Assembly (NCBI GenBank): GCA_964646205.1
Contig: CAZYAZ010000001.1
Coordinates: forward strand, 186,001 to 250,000
Reading direction: 5' to 3'
From: UBA8437 sp964646205
GTDB lineage: Bacteria; Planctomycetota; Planctomycetia; Planctomycetales; Planctomycetaceae
DNA: 64,000 nucleotides
A program made the position numbers and the translations under genes. The notes beneath the pieces were generated by a model. It did not search any database and was not told where the DNA came from. It was given only the letters and a program-made list of their open reading frames with translations. Of the stretch, positions 46,501 through 55,000 are shown piece after piece (position 1 is the stretch's first letter; each line of letters begins with the position of its first letter).

Positions 46501-48633
46501 CTCGAGCCGATACGTCTTGGGCTCGTAACGGAAAATCCCCGCGTACTGCAACCGGACCGGACCGTAGGGTGTCTCGACCTGGCTGTGATGGAACGTCCCC
46601 TCGTGCAGGTACAACCCGCCACCGGGCCCCCAGGTGAATGCACTGATCGCGTGATGACTGTCCTCGGTGCCAAACCCGTGCAACAGCACGCGACGGAAAT
46701 CCGCCCGGCCATCACCGTCGGTGTCCTTGAGAAACACCAGGTTGGGCTGCTGAGCGACATAAACGCCGCCGTCGCCGAGTTCGAAGCCGGCCGCCAGGTA
46801 GAGCTTGTCGGCGAAGACCGAGTGCTTGTCTGCACGACCATCGCCGTTGGTGTCTTCCAGGATGATCAGCTTGTCGTTGGGTGTCTCGCCAGGCACGGCG
46901 TGCGGGTACGAGGGCATCGTGGACACCCACAATCGACCGCGACCGTCCCAGGTCATCGAGACCGGGTTGTGCAGGGGAAAATCCTTCTCCGAGGCGAACA
47001 ACTCGATCCGAAATCCGTCGGTCACGTGCAGGTGCTTGATGGCCACCTCCGCATCGACCGACTTCAGATCGATCGCCCCACCGCGGTTGATCTCCTTCCC
47101 CGAGACGTTCTGCTTCTTGGAACCCTTCTTCTTCTTTCCCCGTTTCTTGCCACCGGCCTTCTTGCGATTTTTCTTCTTCGCCTGGTTTCCCTGGGCCTGC
47201 TGTACCGCGGTAAGCAGTGACACCGAGGACTCGACAAGCCCGTCCCCACATGTGTTCTCACGGTCCTCCGACCCGACCCGTGTCAATTCAAACTGCACGG
47301 CCGGTTTCGGCTGCGCGAGGTACCAGATCTTCTCGTCCCGTGCCTGGATCATCTGATCGAGTTTTTTCATCTCCGGCGGGAAAGACTTGGTCCCGAACGG
47401 ATTCTTCCGACGTCCGTAGATGTACTCGCCGTTGACCGCACGGAAGCGGTAGTAGAACTGCTGGTTCTTGTCGACGATCGTCCCTCGCAATTCCTCGACC
47501 GCCGCCACGGCCCCGCCGCGTACCAGCCGGACGCCGGCGGCCCATTCGGTTTCGGTGGCGGTAACCGATTTCTTTCCATTGAGCTTCAACGTCCAGCGTC
47601 CCGCCTGCAGCCCCTTGATGGAGAGAGTCGGCAAATTGTCTCCCAGGACACCCAGTTGTCTCGGGGCCCCATCGGCAGGAGGTGGAGGCAACGGCAATTG
47701 TCGATCGCTGGTGGCGAACTGCAGTTTCTGTCCGTCACCGTCGACATCGACCACGCGGGTGCCGTTGGCAGTGACCCGTCCCGAATCGCGATCCAGCGTC
47801 ACCCGCCAGGGCTGCTCATCAATTCCCAGGGAATCGACCAGGATCCGGGAGACCACCCAGTTGCCGTATCCGGTCAGGTGGGCCCCGTTGAACGTCAGCC
47901 GGGTTTTCCCCGAGGCGGACAGCCGCCGGGTCGCCTGGAACAGGTCGATGAAGTGCACTCCCGCACGACGCGCCACTTCACCCATCGCATCGCTGTACAG
48001 CTTCAACTGCTCATTGCGTTTTGACGGCTCGACGGCCAGCGGTGAAATCGACTCCTGCGCCGTTGGCGAAACCAAAACGATTCGCGGAGAGATCGCCGTC
48101 CGGGACTTGGGCTGCTTTGACCCGGCACCTCTCTTGAGTTGCCTCACAAAGCTCTCCAGGTCCGTCCTGAAGTCTTTCAGTCCGACTCGACCACGGAACG
48201 ACTCGTTGAATCCAAAACACAACAGCAGCACGGTGGGCTGCTGCCTGCCGAGATGAGAGAACACATCACCAAAATCCCGCGGACGTGGTTGCAACAGCAC
48301 CCGGTCACCTTCGGCCCAGCCCCTGCGTCCATTCATGTAACGGATCAGCTCGAACTGGAACTCCCTGCGAGTCACCTCGTCGGCTGGCCAGGCCAGGCTC
48401 CGCAGTGACAACCGGAGTTTGGGTTGCCGGGAAACCAGCAGGGTCTCGAAGTAACCCGCTGACACCAACCGCTCGGCGAACGTGCCACCGAGCATCACGA
48501 CGCGGTCACCTGTCTTGAGAGTCAACGGGCCGGTCACCCCAGGTGATTCGGTCGTGGCGATCACCGGGACCCCGGCCTCGACAACAGGGACCAGGAGACC
48601 AAGCAAAGCGAGAACAATGGCGTGGCGGGTCAT
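43591..48633 (-). CDS. Giant SGNH / PVC-type dehydrogenase propeller / HEAT / cupredoxin / cytochrome c fusion
   Basis: 1680 residues with a signal peptide. An SGNH-like domain (about 25-285; 'TGDRVVMLGGTFAERLVSAG') lacks the usual Ser. A Lys-rich linker lies near 480-520. The PVC-type membrane-bound dehydrogenase propeller (about 525-895) shows 'MTWDGRGRLWVSTMPSYPHA' and 'LEDTNGDGRADKHSVFADK'. HEAT-like repeats fill about 900-1290. An azurin-like cupredoxin (about 1370-1480) has Cu ligands His in 'DIMPHNLLFT' and Cys, His, Met in 'FVCTFPNHWRTM'. The final cytochrome c (about 1517-1650) has 'AACQQCHRVNEVGGNVGPDL'. The order suggests an extracytoplasmic redox protein with internal Cu-to-heme electron transfer (inference). 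Substrate unknown. Confidence 0.9.
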   Translation of the reverse strand: MTRHAIVLALLGLLVPVVEAGVPVIATTESPGVTGPLTLKTGDRVVMLGGTFAERLVSAGYFETLLVSRQPKLRLSLRSLAWPADEVTRREFQFELIRYMNGRRGWAEGDRVLLQPRPRDFGDVFSHLGRQQPTVLLLCFGFNESFRGRVGLKDFRTDLESFVRQLKRGAGSKQPKSRTAISPRIVLVSPTAQESISPLAVEPSKRNEQLKLYSDAMGEVARRAGVHFIDLFQATRRLSASGKTRLTFNGAHLTGYGNWVVSRILVDSLGIDEQPWRVTLDRDSGRVTANGTRVVDVDGDGQKLQFATSDRQLPLPPPPADGAPRQLGVLGDNLPTLSIKGLQAGRWTLKLNGKKSVTATETEWAAGVRLVRGGAVAAVEELRGTIVDKNQQFYYRFRAVNGEYIYGRRKNPFGTKSFPPEMKKLDQMIQARDEKIWYLAQPKPAVQFELTRVGSEDRENTCGDGLVESSVSLLTAVQQAQGNQAKKKNRKKAGGKKRGKKKKGSKKQNVSGKEINRGGAIDLKSVDAEVAIKHLHVTDGFRIELFASEKDFPLHNPVSMTWDGRGRLWVSTMPSYPHAVPGETPNDKLIILEDTNGDGRADKHSVFADKLYLAAGFELGDGGVYVAQQPNLVFLKDTDGDGRADFRRVLLHGFGTEDSHHAISAFTWGPGGGLYLHEGTFHHSQVETPYGPVRLQYAGIFRYEPKTYRLEVFVSYPFANPWGHVFDRWGQNFVADASGGSNYFGTAFSGRIDFPHKHARMKEFTSTKVRPTCGCELVSSRHFPDDFQGDFLLNNCIGFQGVKRHKVIPTDSGFTTRELAPMVHSTDINFRPVDIQLGPDGALYLCDWFNPLIGHMQYSLRDQRRDHSHGRIWRIRHKTRPLLKPVHAEGRTVKQLAKQLLAHEDRTRYRARRELWQRDRDEVLAEMEGWAESLVKAEHPGAEHELLEALWVMQGFHAVRPRYLKRALRSPNKHARAAATRILCFQRREIPEALELLTTQVNDEFSRVRLEAIRACSWFDGVEAVEIALQALNHPRDYYIDYTLGETVRQLKKDWNPALAAGLPVAVNHPAGLDYLLARLTIPELAKLKPSRVVFSELVSRPRVPMAERHRALDGLAKLNGTDRLTELVAAIGVSDAGDATDAELVLFDLAHMLTGQAPQKLAAARKQLERMATKSGRGVTRQIGFAALLTADGKSAAAWQLAEGSASGRLDLMQGLPLVPDPALRDSLFPEIKPLLARPAKPVTPEVLALRRSAFNAATALPGHQSEVFRILAEFARRGDQRHAAVQAISRIPKYRWDKAQAGPLVTSLLQFARGVPAKQRTRADVRDALGLSGELTTLLPMADAVRLRTQIDQLGVRRIVIRPVPHRMKYDRTVIAVQAGKPIEIVFDNVDIMPHNLLFTRPGGMLSVAQAAERMATLPDAFSRHFVPESDQVVAATRLLQARQSQRLVFDVPRQTGEYPFVCTFPNHWRTMNGVMHVVDDLQTFLAENPIAEPVPVESRPFVRNWSVADLSGDLDKLGRGRSFVRGKALFAAAACQQCHRVNEVGGNVGPDLGRLDAKVTRKQILQSIIEPSKEIKDKFRSYLLVTDNGRQHTGMILQKTPTHIRLATNPLGKASHKPVEIPVSSIELTKPLPISLMPEKLLNTLSREEILDLVAYIEARGRSDHRLFGRAGGDGRN

Positions 48634-48766
48634 GCATTCACCAGATGACAGAGACAGACGTGAGAGCCTGTGATTCTACCAGTGGAGCGTGTTGTCCGCT
48701 CGCTGCTTGTTGCAGCGTCCGGCCACAAGGCCTAGTCTGTGGGTGCCCCCAGAGTGGAGAATCCCG

Positions 48767-50029
48767 ATGCATCGCCCTCGTCGTTTCTCGATCGACCAAT
48801 GGCTGAAAGTTGCCGGAGCGTTGTGCCTGTTGGCCCTCGTTGCACAGGCCTGCTCTGTGCCGGTTTTCCGTTACGCGCTGGAGCGCTGGCAGGCCGATCC
48901 GTACGAGGTGTTCGTCTTTCATCGCGGACCATTAACGACCGAGCAACAAGCGCAGGCCGACCGGCTGACCCGCGAGGGTGAAGCCGGCAAGACATTCGCC
49001 AACGTGCGGGTGACCACCTGCGACCTGGACAACGAACCCGATCCCGATCTCGTGCAATTGTGGCAGGCGCAGAAAACCGAGACGACCCCCTGGCTGGCCG
49101 TGCACTACCCGGTCGCCTCGCGGAATCCGACCCCGGTCTGGAAGGGCCCACTTGGTGAGCCGGAGGTCACCGCATTGCTCAAGTCCCCGATGCGAAAGAC
49201 CATCGCCGATCGCTTGATCCAGGGACACACGTCGGTGTGGGTCCTGCTGGAAAGCGGTGACAAGGCCGCCGATGACAAGGCCGCCACCACGCTGCTTGCC
49301 CGACTGGCCCACCTCGAAAAAAGCCTGAAATTGCCAGAGATTTCCGAGGAGGACATCGCCCAGGGATTGGTGCTGATCGACCCCGAGGACCTCAAGGTCA
49401 AGTTCTCGCTGTTGCGACTCTCCAGGAAGAATGCTGCCGAAAGCATGTTCATCGAGATGCTGCTCTCCAGTGAAGAGGATCTCCGGGAAGAGAAACCTCA
49501 ACCGATGGCGTTCCCGATATTTGGCCGGGGCCGGGCCCTGTACGCCCTGGTCGGCAAGGGAATCAACGACGACACGATCGACGCCGCCGGCAAGGACTTG
49601 ACCGGCCCCTGCACCTGCACCGTCAAGGAACAAAACCCGGGAATCGACATGCTGATGCCTGTCGCCTGGGACGAACTGGTCGAACGGTTGCCCGAGGCCG
49701 ACAAGCCACTGCCGCCACTGGTCGGGCTGACCGGGTTCGGAGAGAGTCCCGAGGAAGCCTCTCCGGCAGACACACCCAAAACAGGGGACTCGACTGAAAC
49801 AACCGCCACTGCTGGCACGTCGACAAACAAGTCCGACGCTGGAACGGATCACCCCCAGGATTCAACCGCCACCGCGGTGTCGGCTTCGACCGATGCCCAG
49901 GCGGCCGTGAACACGACTGAAACCAGCCAACCGTCGGCCGGGATCGGCGCGATGACACTCGTCCCAGCGACCCTGATTGTCGGGGTGCTGCTGCTGGGCA
50001 CATGGTTCGTTGTCGGTCGACGTCGATGA
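48767..50029 (+). CDS. Membrane-anchored extracytoplasmic protein, unknown, in ABC operon
   Basis: 420 residues from ATG 48767 (GGAGA about 8 bases upstream). An N-terminal helix 'KVAGALCLLALVAQACSV' could be a signal anchor; a C-terminal helix 'MTLVPATLIVGVLLLGTWFV' ends in GRRR. Between them is a soluble alpha/beta region with 'PYEVFVFHRGPLTTEQQAQA' and 'VTTCDLDNEPDPDLVQLWQ', then a Thr/Ser/Ala-rich low-complexity stretch. No family was recognised, although the strand-helix pattern after the first helix could be thioredoxin-like. It precedes the FtsX permease and ATPase genes and may be their accessory subunit. Confidence 0.72.
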   Translation: MHRPRRFSIDQWLKVAGALCLLALVAQACSVPVFRYALERWQADPYEVFVFHRGPLTTEQQAQADRLTREGEAGKTFANVRVTTCDLDNEPDPDLVQLWQAQKTETTPWLAVHYPVASRNPTPVWKGPLGEPEVTALLKSPMRKTIADRLIQGHTSVWVLLESGDKAADDKAATTLLARLAHLEKSLKLPEISEEDIAQGLVLIDPEDLKVKFSLLRLSRKNAAESMFIEMLLSSEEDLREEKPQPMAFPIFGRGRALYALVGKGINDDTIDAAGKDLTGPCTCTVKEQNPGIDMLMPVAWDELVERLPEADKPLPPLVGLTGFGESPEEASPADTPKTGDSTETTATAGTSTNKSDAGTDHPQDSTATAVSASTDAQAAVNTTETSQPSAGIGAMTLVPATLIVGVLLLGTWFVVGRRR

Positions 50030-50102
50030 GGCTAACCGCCGCAGGGTGGCCGGTCCGGTCACCACCTCCCTTCCACGGAGGGTTCTTTCGGAGTTGCATT
50101 CG

Positions 50103-51368
50103 ATGAAGATCTCGCGACTGATCGTTCAGGAAATCGCTCACCGCTTCCTCAACTTCGTACTGGCCGTCACCGGCGTGTCGATTGCCGTGGCCTGCCTGGT
50201 GGCCTCGGTCACGATGATCGATGCCGGCGAGATCCAGTCCGAGCAGTTGGTGGCCCAGCGCCAGCAGGAGGTCAAGGACGCCGGCAAGAAGCTGAACGAC
50301 GAAATGCGAAAGATCACCAAGGGGCTCGGATTCAACATCGTCGTGCTGGCCGAGGACGAGGATATCGCTGCGTTCCACGCCCAGGGGGCACCGACCCGGA
50401 CGATGCCCCAGGACTACGTGACGAGGCTCGCCAATTCCGAAATCGTCGTTATCAACCACCTGTTGCCCATCGTCACCCGGAAGGTCGAGTGGACCGAAAA
50501 GAAAAAGACGATCGTGCTGACAGGCACACGCGGCGAAGTGCCACAGGCGCACCGCGATCCGAAAAAACCACTGCTGGATCTGGTGCCCAAGGGCAAGGTC
50601 GTGCTCGGCTACCAGTTGCACCATCCCGACAAGCTCAAACCAGGCAGCAAGCTGACCATCAATGGCCGGGCACTGGAAGTGGCCAAATGCCACGCCGAAC
50701 GGGGAACCGTCGACGACGTCACCGCCTGGGTCAATCTCGAGGAAGCCCAGGACATGCTCGGCATGCAGAACCTGGTCAATGCCATCCTGGCACTGGAGTG
50801 CAATTGTGCCACGATCGACCGGGTCGCAGAGATCCGGGGTGAAATCGCCAAGGTGCTGCCGGGAACGCAGGTCCTCGAACGCGGACGCAAGGCATTGGCA
50901 CGTGCCGAGGCCCGCAACAAGGCCAAGAAAACGGCCGACGCAGCTTTGGAATCTGCCGAGGAATCTGGCCGCCAGATCATCGAGAGCCGCAAGGCCCAGG
51001 CCAACGTGCTGGTGCCCCTGGCCGTCATTGGCAGCTTCGCCTGGATCGTCCTGCTGGCCGTGGGAAATGCCCGGCAACGACGAGGTGAAATCGGAATCCT
51101 GAGAGCCATTGGGCTGGGCAGCCGCCACGTGCTGGTGCTGTTCCTGGGCAAGGCCCTACTGGTGGGCCTGGTCGGTGGCGGCATTGGATACGTCGCCGGA
51201 TACATGATCGGAACCGGCTACAGTGAACCTGTCCAGGAAAGCCTGTTTGACCTCAACTGGCTGCTGATTGCCCTGTTGATGGCACCAGCTCTCTCGGCCG
51301 CCGCCTCGTGGCTGCCAGCGCTGGTCGCCGCAGGCCAGGACCCCGCCGTCGTCCTGCAAGAACAATAA
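50103..51368 (+). CDS. ABC transporter permease, FtsX-like
   Basis: 421 residues from ATG 50103. Topology: one N-terminal helix ('FLNFVLAVTGVSIAVACLVA'), a large extracytoplasmic domain containing a coiled-coil-like Ala/Lys-rich segment near residues 255-300, then three helices with 'RQRRGEIGILRAIGLGSRHV', the FtsX/MacB coupling signature. The next gene encodes the ATPase. Cysteines in 'LALECNCATID' are unusual. Substrate unknown; the flanking PQQ-propeller and anchored proteins suggest an envelope function. Confidence 0.87.
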   Translation: MKISRLIVQEIAHRFLNFVLAVTGVSIAVACLVASVTMIDAGEIQSEQLVAQRQQEVKDAGKKLNDEMRKITKGLGFNIVVLAEDEDIAAFHAQGAPTRTMPQDYVTRLANSEIVVINHLLPIVTRKVEWTEKKKTIVLTGTRGEVPQAHRDPKKPLLDLVPKGKVVLGYQLHHPDKLKPGSKLTINGRALEVAKCHAERGTVDDVTAWVNLEEAQDMLGMQNLVNAILALECNCATIDRVAEIRGEIAKVLPGTQVLERGRKALARAEARNKAKKTADAALESAEESGRQIIESRKAQANVLVPLAVIGSFAWIVLLAVGNARQRRGEIGILRAIGLGSRHVLVLFLGKALLVGLVGGGIGYVAGYMIGTGYSEPVQESLFDLNWLLIALLMAPALSAAASWLPALVAAGQDPAVVLQEQ

Positions 51369-51386
51369 CCCAAACCCACCATCCCC

Positions 51387-52055
51387 ATGCTGATCTCGCT
51401 TCAAAACATCAACAAGACGTACACCGGTGACGCCGAGAACGTGATCGCCGTCGACGACGTGAGCCTGTCGGTCGATGCAGGCGAGTTCGTCGCCGTCGTG
51501 GGACCAAGCGGCTGCGGCAAGACCACTCTATTGCTGGTCGCCGGGGGATTGCTGGGGCCCGACGGGGGCGAGGTGACCATCGACGACATCGACCCCTACT
51601 CACTGAGCACCGAACAGCGGGCCCGTTTCCGGGCCGAGCGGATTGGGTTCGTCTTCCAGCAATTTCACCTCGTGCCCTACCTCAACGTGCTCGACAACGT
51701 GATGGCTCCGGCACTGGTGACCGGAGATCCCGCGGCCCGCGAGCGTGCCGATTCATTGATCGAACGGTTTGGACTGGGCAAACGGGTGGGCCATCGACCA
51801 GGTCAACTGAGCACCGGTGAACGACAACGGGTGGCCCTGGCCCGGGCGCTGTTGAACGAACCCCGGGTGATACTCGCCGACGAACCAACCGGAAACCTTG
51901 ACGGGGAAAACAGCCAGGAGGTCCTGCAGACGCTCCAGTCGTTCGCCCAGCAAGGTGGTGCCGTTCTGCTGGTGACCCACGATCCCGATGCGGTGGCGTT
52001 CGCAGGTCGACAGGTCGCACTCTCCAGTGGACGGATCGCCGAGAACCAGGAGTAG
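51387..52055 (+). CDS. ABC transporter ATP-binding protein
   Basis: 222 residues. Walker A 'GPSGCGKTT', Q-loop 'GFVFQQFHLVPYLNVLDNV', Walker B 'VILADEPTGNLDG' and H-loop 'LLVTHDPDA' are intact. The signature reads 'LSTGERQR' where LSGGQxQR is usual, a conservative but noticeable change. Lies 18 bases after the permease and 4 bases before the PQQ-propeller gene, whose ribosome-binding site overlaps this stop codon. Confidence 0.92.
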   Translation: MLISLQNINKTYTGDAENVIAVDDVSLSVDAGEFVAVVGPSGCGKTTLLLVAGGLLGPDGGEVTIDDIDPYSLSTEQRARFRAERIGFVFQQFHLVPYLNVLDNVMAPALVTGDPAARERADSLIERFGLGKRVGHRPGQLSTGERQRVALARALLNEPRVILADEPTGNLDGENSQEVLQTLQSFAQQGGAVLLVTHDPDAVAFAGRQVALSSGRIAENQE

Positions 52056-52059
52056 CCCA

Positions 52060-55000
52060 ATGAAAGTTTTTGGCCTGATCTCCCTCGTCCTGCTGGCACA
52101 ACCGGTTTCGGCTTCCGATTGGCCAATGTGGCGCCACGATGCAGGGCGATCAGCCGCCACGAGTGAGGTTCTCGCCGATTCCCTGCACCGCCAGTGGACC
52201 CGACACCTCCCCAGGCTCCAGGGAGCATGGCTCGACCAGGACACGCTCAGGGCCGACGCCGTCTACCAGCCGATAGCCGCCGACGGACTCCTGCTGATCG
52301 GATCCTCCCACGACGACAGCCTGGTCGCCTGGGACCTGGCGACGGGAATTCCCCGATGGAAATTCTACGCCGAGGGTCCAATCCGCTACGCACCGGTCGC
52401 CTCTGGCGATCGGGTCTACGTTGTCGCTGACGATGGCTGCCTGTATTGCCTGGACCTGGCCACCGGCAAGCAGGTGTTCCGGGTCAGGGCCGCACCCCGC
52501 GACCAGCGGGTCCTGGGCAACAGCCGGTTGATCTCGGCCTGGCCGGCACGAGGTGGTCCGGTACTCGCCAACGGGCAGGTCTATTTTGCCGCCAGCATCT
52601 GGCCGTTCATGGGCGTCTTTGTCCAGGCCGTCGATGCCAAGACGGGCCAGGTCACCTGGCGAAACGACGGCACCGGATCAATGTACATCAAGCAGCCTCA
52701 CAACAGCCCCGCATTCGCCGGGCTGGCTCCCCAGGGATACCTCGCAACCGCCGGCGACTCGCTGGTCGTTCCCAACGGCCGCAGTGTTCCCGCACTCCTG
52801 AACCGCAAAAGTGGCAAGCTCGAATACTTCCACCTGGCCAAGTACCGACGCAGTGGTGGTGACCAGGTCGCCGCGGCGGACAAAGCCTTCTTCAGCGGTG
52901 GAACCGGTTTCGACGTGGCAACGGGACTGCACAGCGAGGATCTCGGCGGAAATCGCTGCCCGGTTTTTGCAGACGGTCTCGCCTTCACCGGGGGCAGTAC
53001 CGTGAAAGCCTTCGATGTGGCCAATCCCCTGCTGACCACGACCAAGGACAAAAAGGGGGCTGACCAGACCAAGTTCAAGTTCGCTCGGAAATGGTCGGCC
53101 GCGATCAAGTGCGACCTGTTCCTGAAAGCCGGCCCCAGGCTTTACGGCAGCCATGGCCGTGACCTGGTCGCCATCGACCTGCCCACGGGCGACACGCCGA
53201 CCCGGATCGCCTGGGAGCAACCGCTCGAGGGAGCCTCCGCCAAGGGTTCCATTGCCAGCATGATCGTGGCCGACGGCCACATGGTCGTTGTGACGACCGA
53301 CGGAGCCATTTCGTGTTACGGACCAGATGACGTTGCCGAGCCGGTCGAATTTGCCCTGCCCAGTCCCGAACCACTTGACGCCGGGGATCCCGCGGTGCGG
53401 GACGCCGCGAAACTGATCGAGACTGTCGGATCACCGACGGGTGGAATCGCCGTGGTGCTGGGACTGCAGAACGGGAACTTGCTTCGCGGACTGGCCCATC
53501 ACAAAAACTGGCAGGTGATCGGAATCGACGGCGATGCCGATCGGATCAACAGCATCCGCAAAAGACTGGATGCCGCCGGCGTTTCACGGAGCGTGGTCGC
53601 GGTGCACCATGCCAAACCCGGCACCATAGATTTGCCCCCCTACCTGGCACACCTGGTCACCACCGAGAACCTGGCATCCTCGGGCTTCGACGCGATCGGA
53701 CCGTTCGTCTCGCAGGTCTTCAACGTCCTGCGTCCCTACGGGGGCCGCGCCGTGCTGCCGCTCACCAATCCCGAGCACACCCGCCTGATGAGTGCCGTGA
53801 CCGACAAGCGATGTCCCGGTCACAGCCTGGCTCGAACCAAGGGCCGGACCGAGTTGATCCGACCCGGTCGCCTGCCCGGCTCGGCCCCGTGGACTCACCA
53901 GTACGCCGACGCGGGCAACACCTCGGTCTCCCAGGACGATCTCGTCAAAGCACCGCTGGGCCTGTTGTGGTTCGGTGGCAGTTCGAACAAGAGCGTCCTG
54001 CCGCGACACGGACACGGACCCACTCAACAGGTCGTCGGTGGTCGGCTGTTCATCGAGGGACCCGACATGTTGCGGGCCGTTGATGTCTACACCGGCAGGG
54101 TGCTCTGGGAAGTCTCGTTGCCCCAGGTCGGACAGGCGTTCAACTTCACCGGACACCAGCCGGGAGCCAACGCCACCGGCAGCAACTACGTCAGTGTCCA
54201 GGACGCCGTCTATGTCGCCTACCAGTCTCGCTGCATCAAGCTGGACCCGGCCACCGGCGAGATCGTCGGCGAGTTTCCCCTGCCGGCACTGGGTGGCGGG
54301 ACCAAGCCCAAGTGGGGCCACATTGCCGTGTCCGGCGACCTGCTGATCGCCGGTGCCGAGCCGCTTGTCTATGAAAAGAAACGCGTGGGTGGTTACACGC
54401 ACGACGGCACCACCAGCCGACACCTGGTCGTGATGAATCGACACACCGGCGAGGTGCTCTGGACCCGCGAGGCTCGCTTCGCATTCCGCCACAACGCGAT
54501 CGTCGCCGGGAACGGCCTGCTGTTTGCCATAGACCGTTTGCCCGACACCATCGTGGCGTTGATGCTCCGTCGTGGTCGCAAGCCAACCGGAAAGCCGCGG
54601 CTGGTGGCCTATGACGCCAAAACCGGCAAGGAGGCCTGGAGTACAACCGATGGGGTTTTTGGCACCTGGCTGGGATACTCCCGACAACACAAGTTGCTGT
54701 TGCAGTGCGGCCGCCCCGCCCGCGACATGCTCAAGGATGAACCGGCCGACCGGATGATCGTCTACCGCGGAAAAGATGGCGTGATTCGCTGGGACAAGAA
54801 GCTGAAATACGGTGGCCCCTGCCTGCTGCGGGGCGACACGATCATGACACAGGGCGCGGCGGTGTCGCTTTTGACAGGCGAACAAGTCACCCGAACCAAC
54901 CCCCTGACCGGGCTGACTCAACCCTGGGGCTACACCCGCAACTACGGCTGCAACTCGGCGGTGGCCAGCCGTCACCTGATGACGTTCCGATCCGCCGCGG

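Noticed and set aside
45031..47220. 729-residue open frame on the plus strand
   Set aside because: Antisense shadow of the giant fusion gene; high third-position GC leaves antisense frames open. No domain seen.
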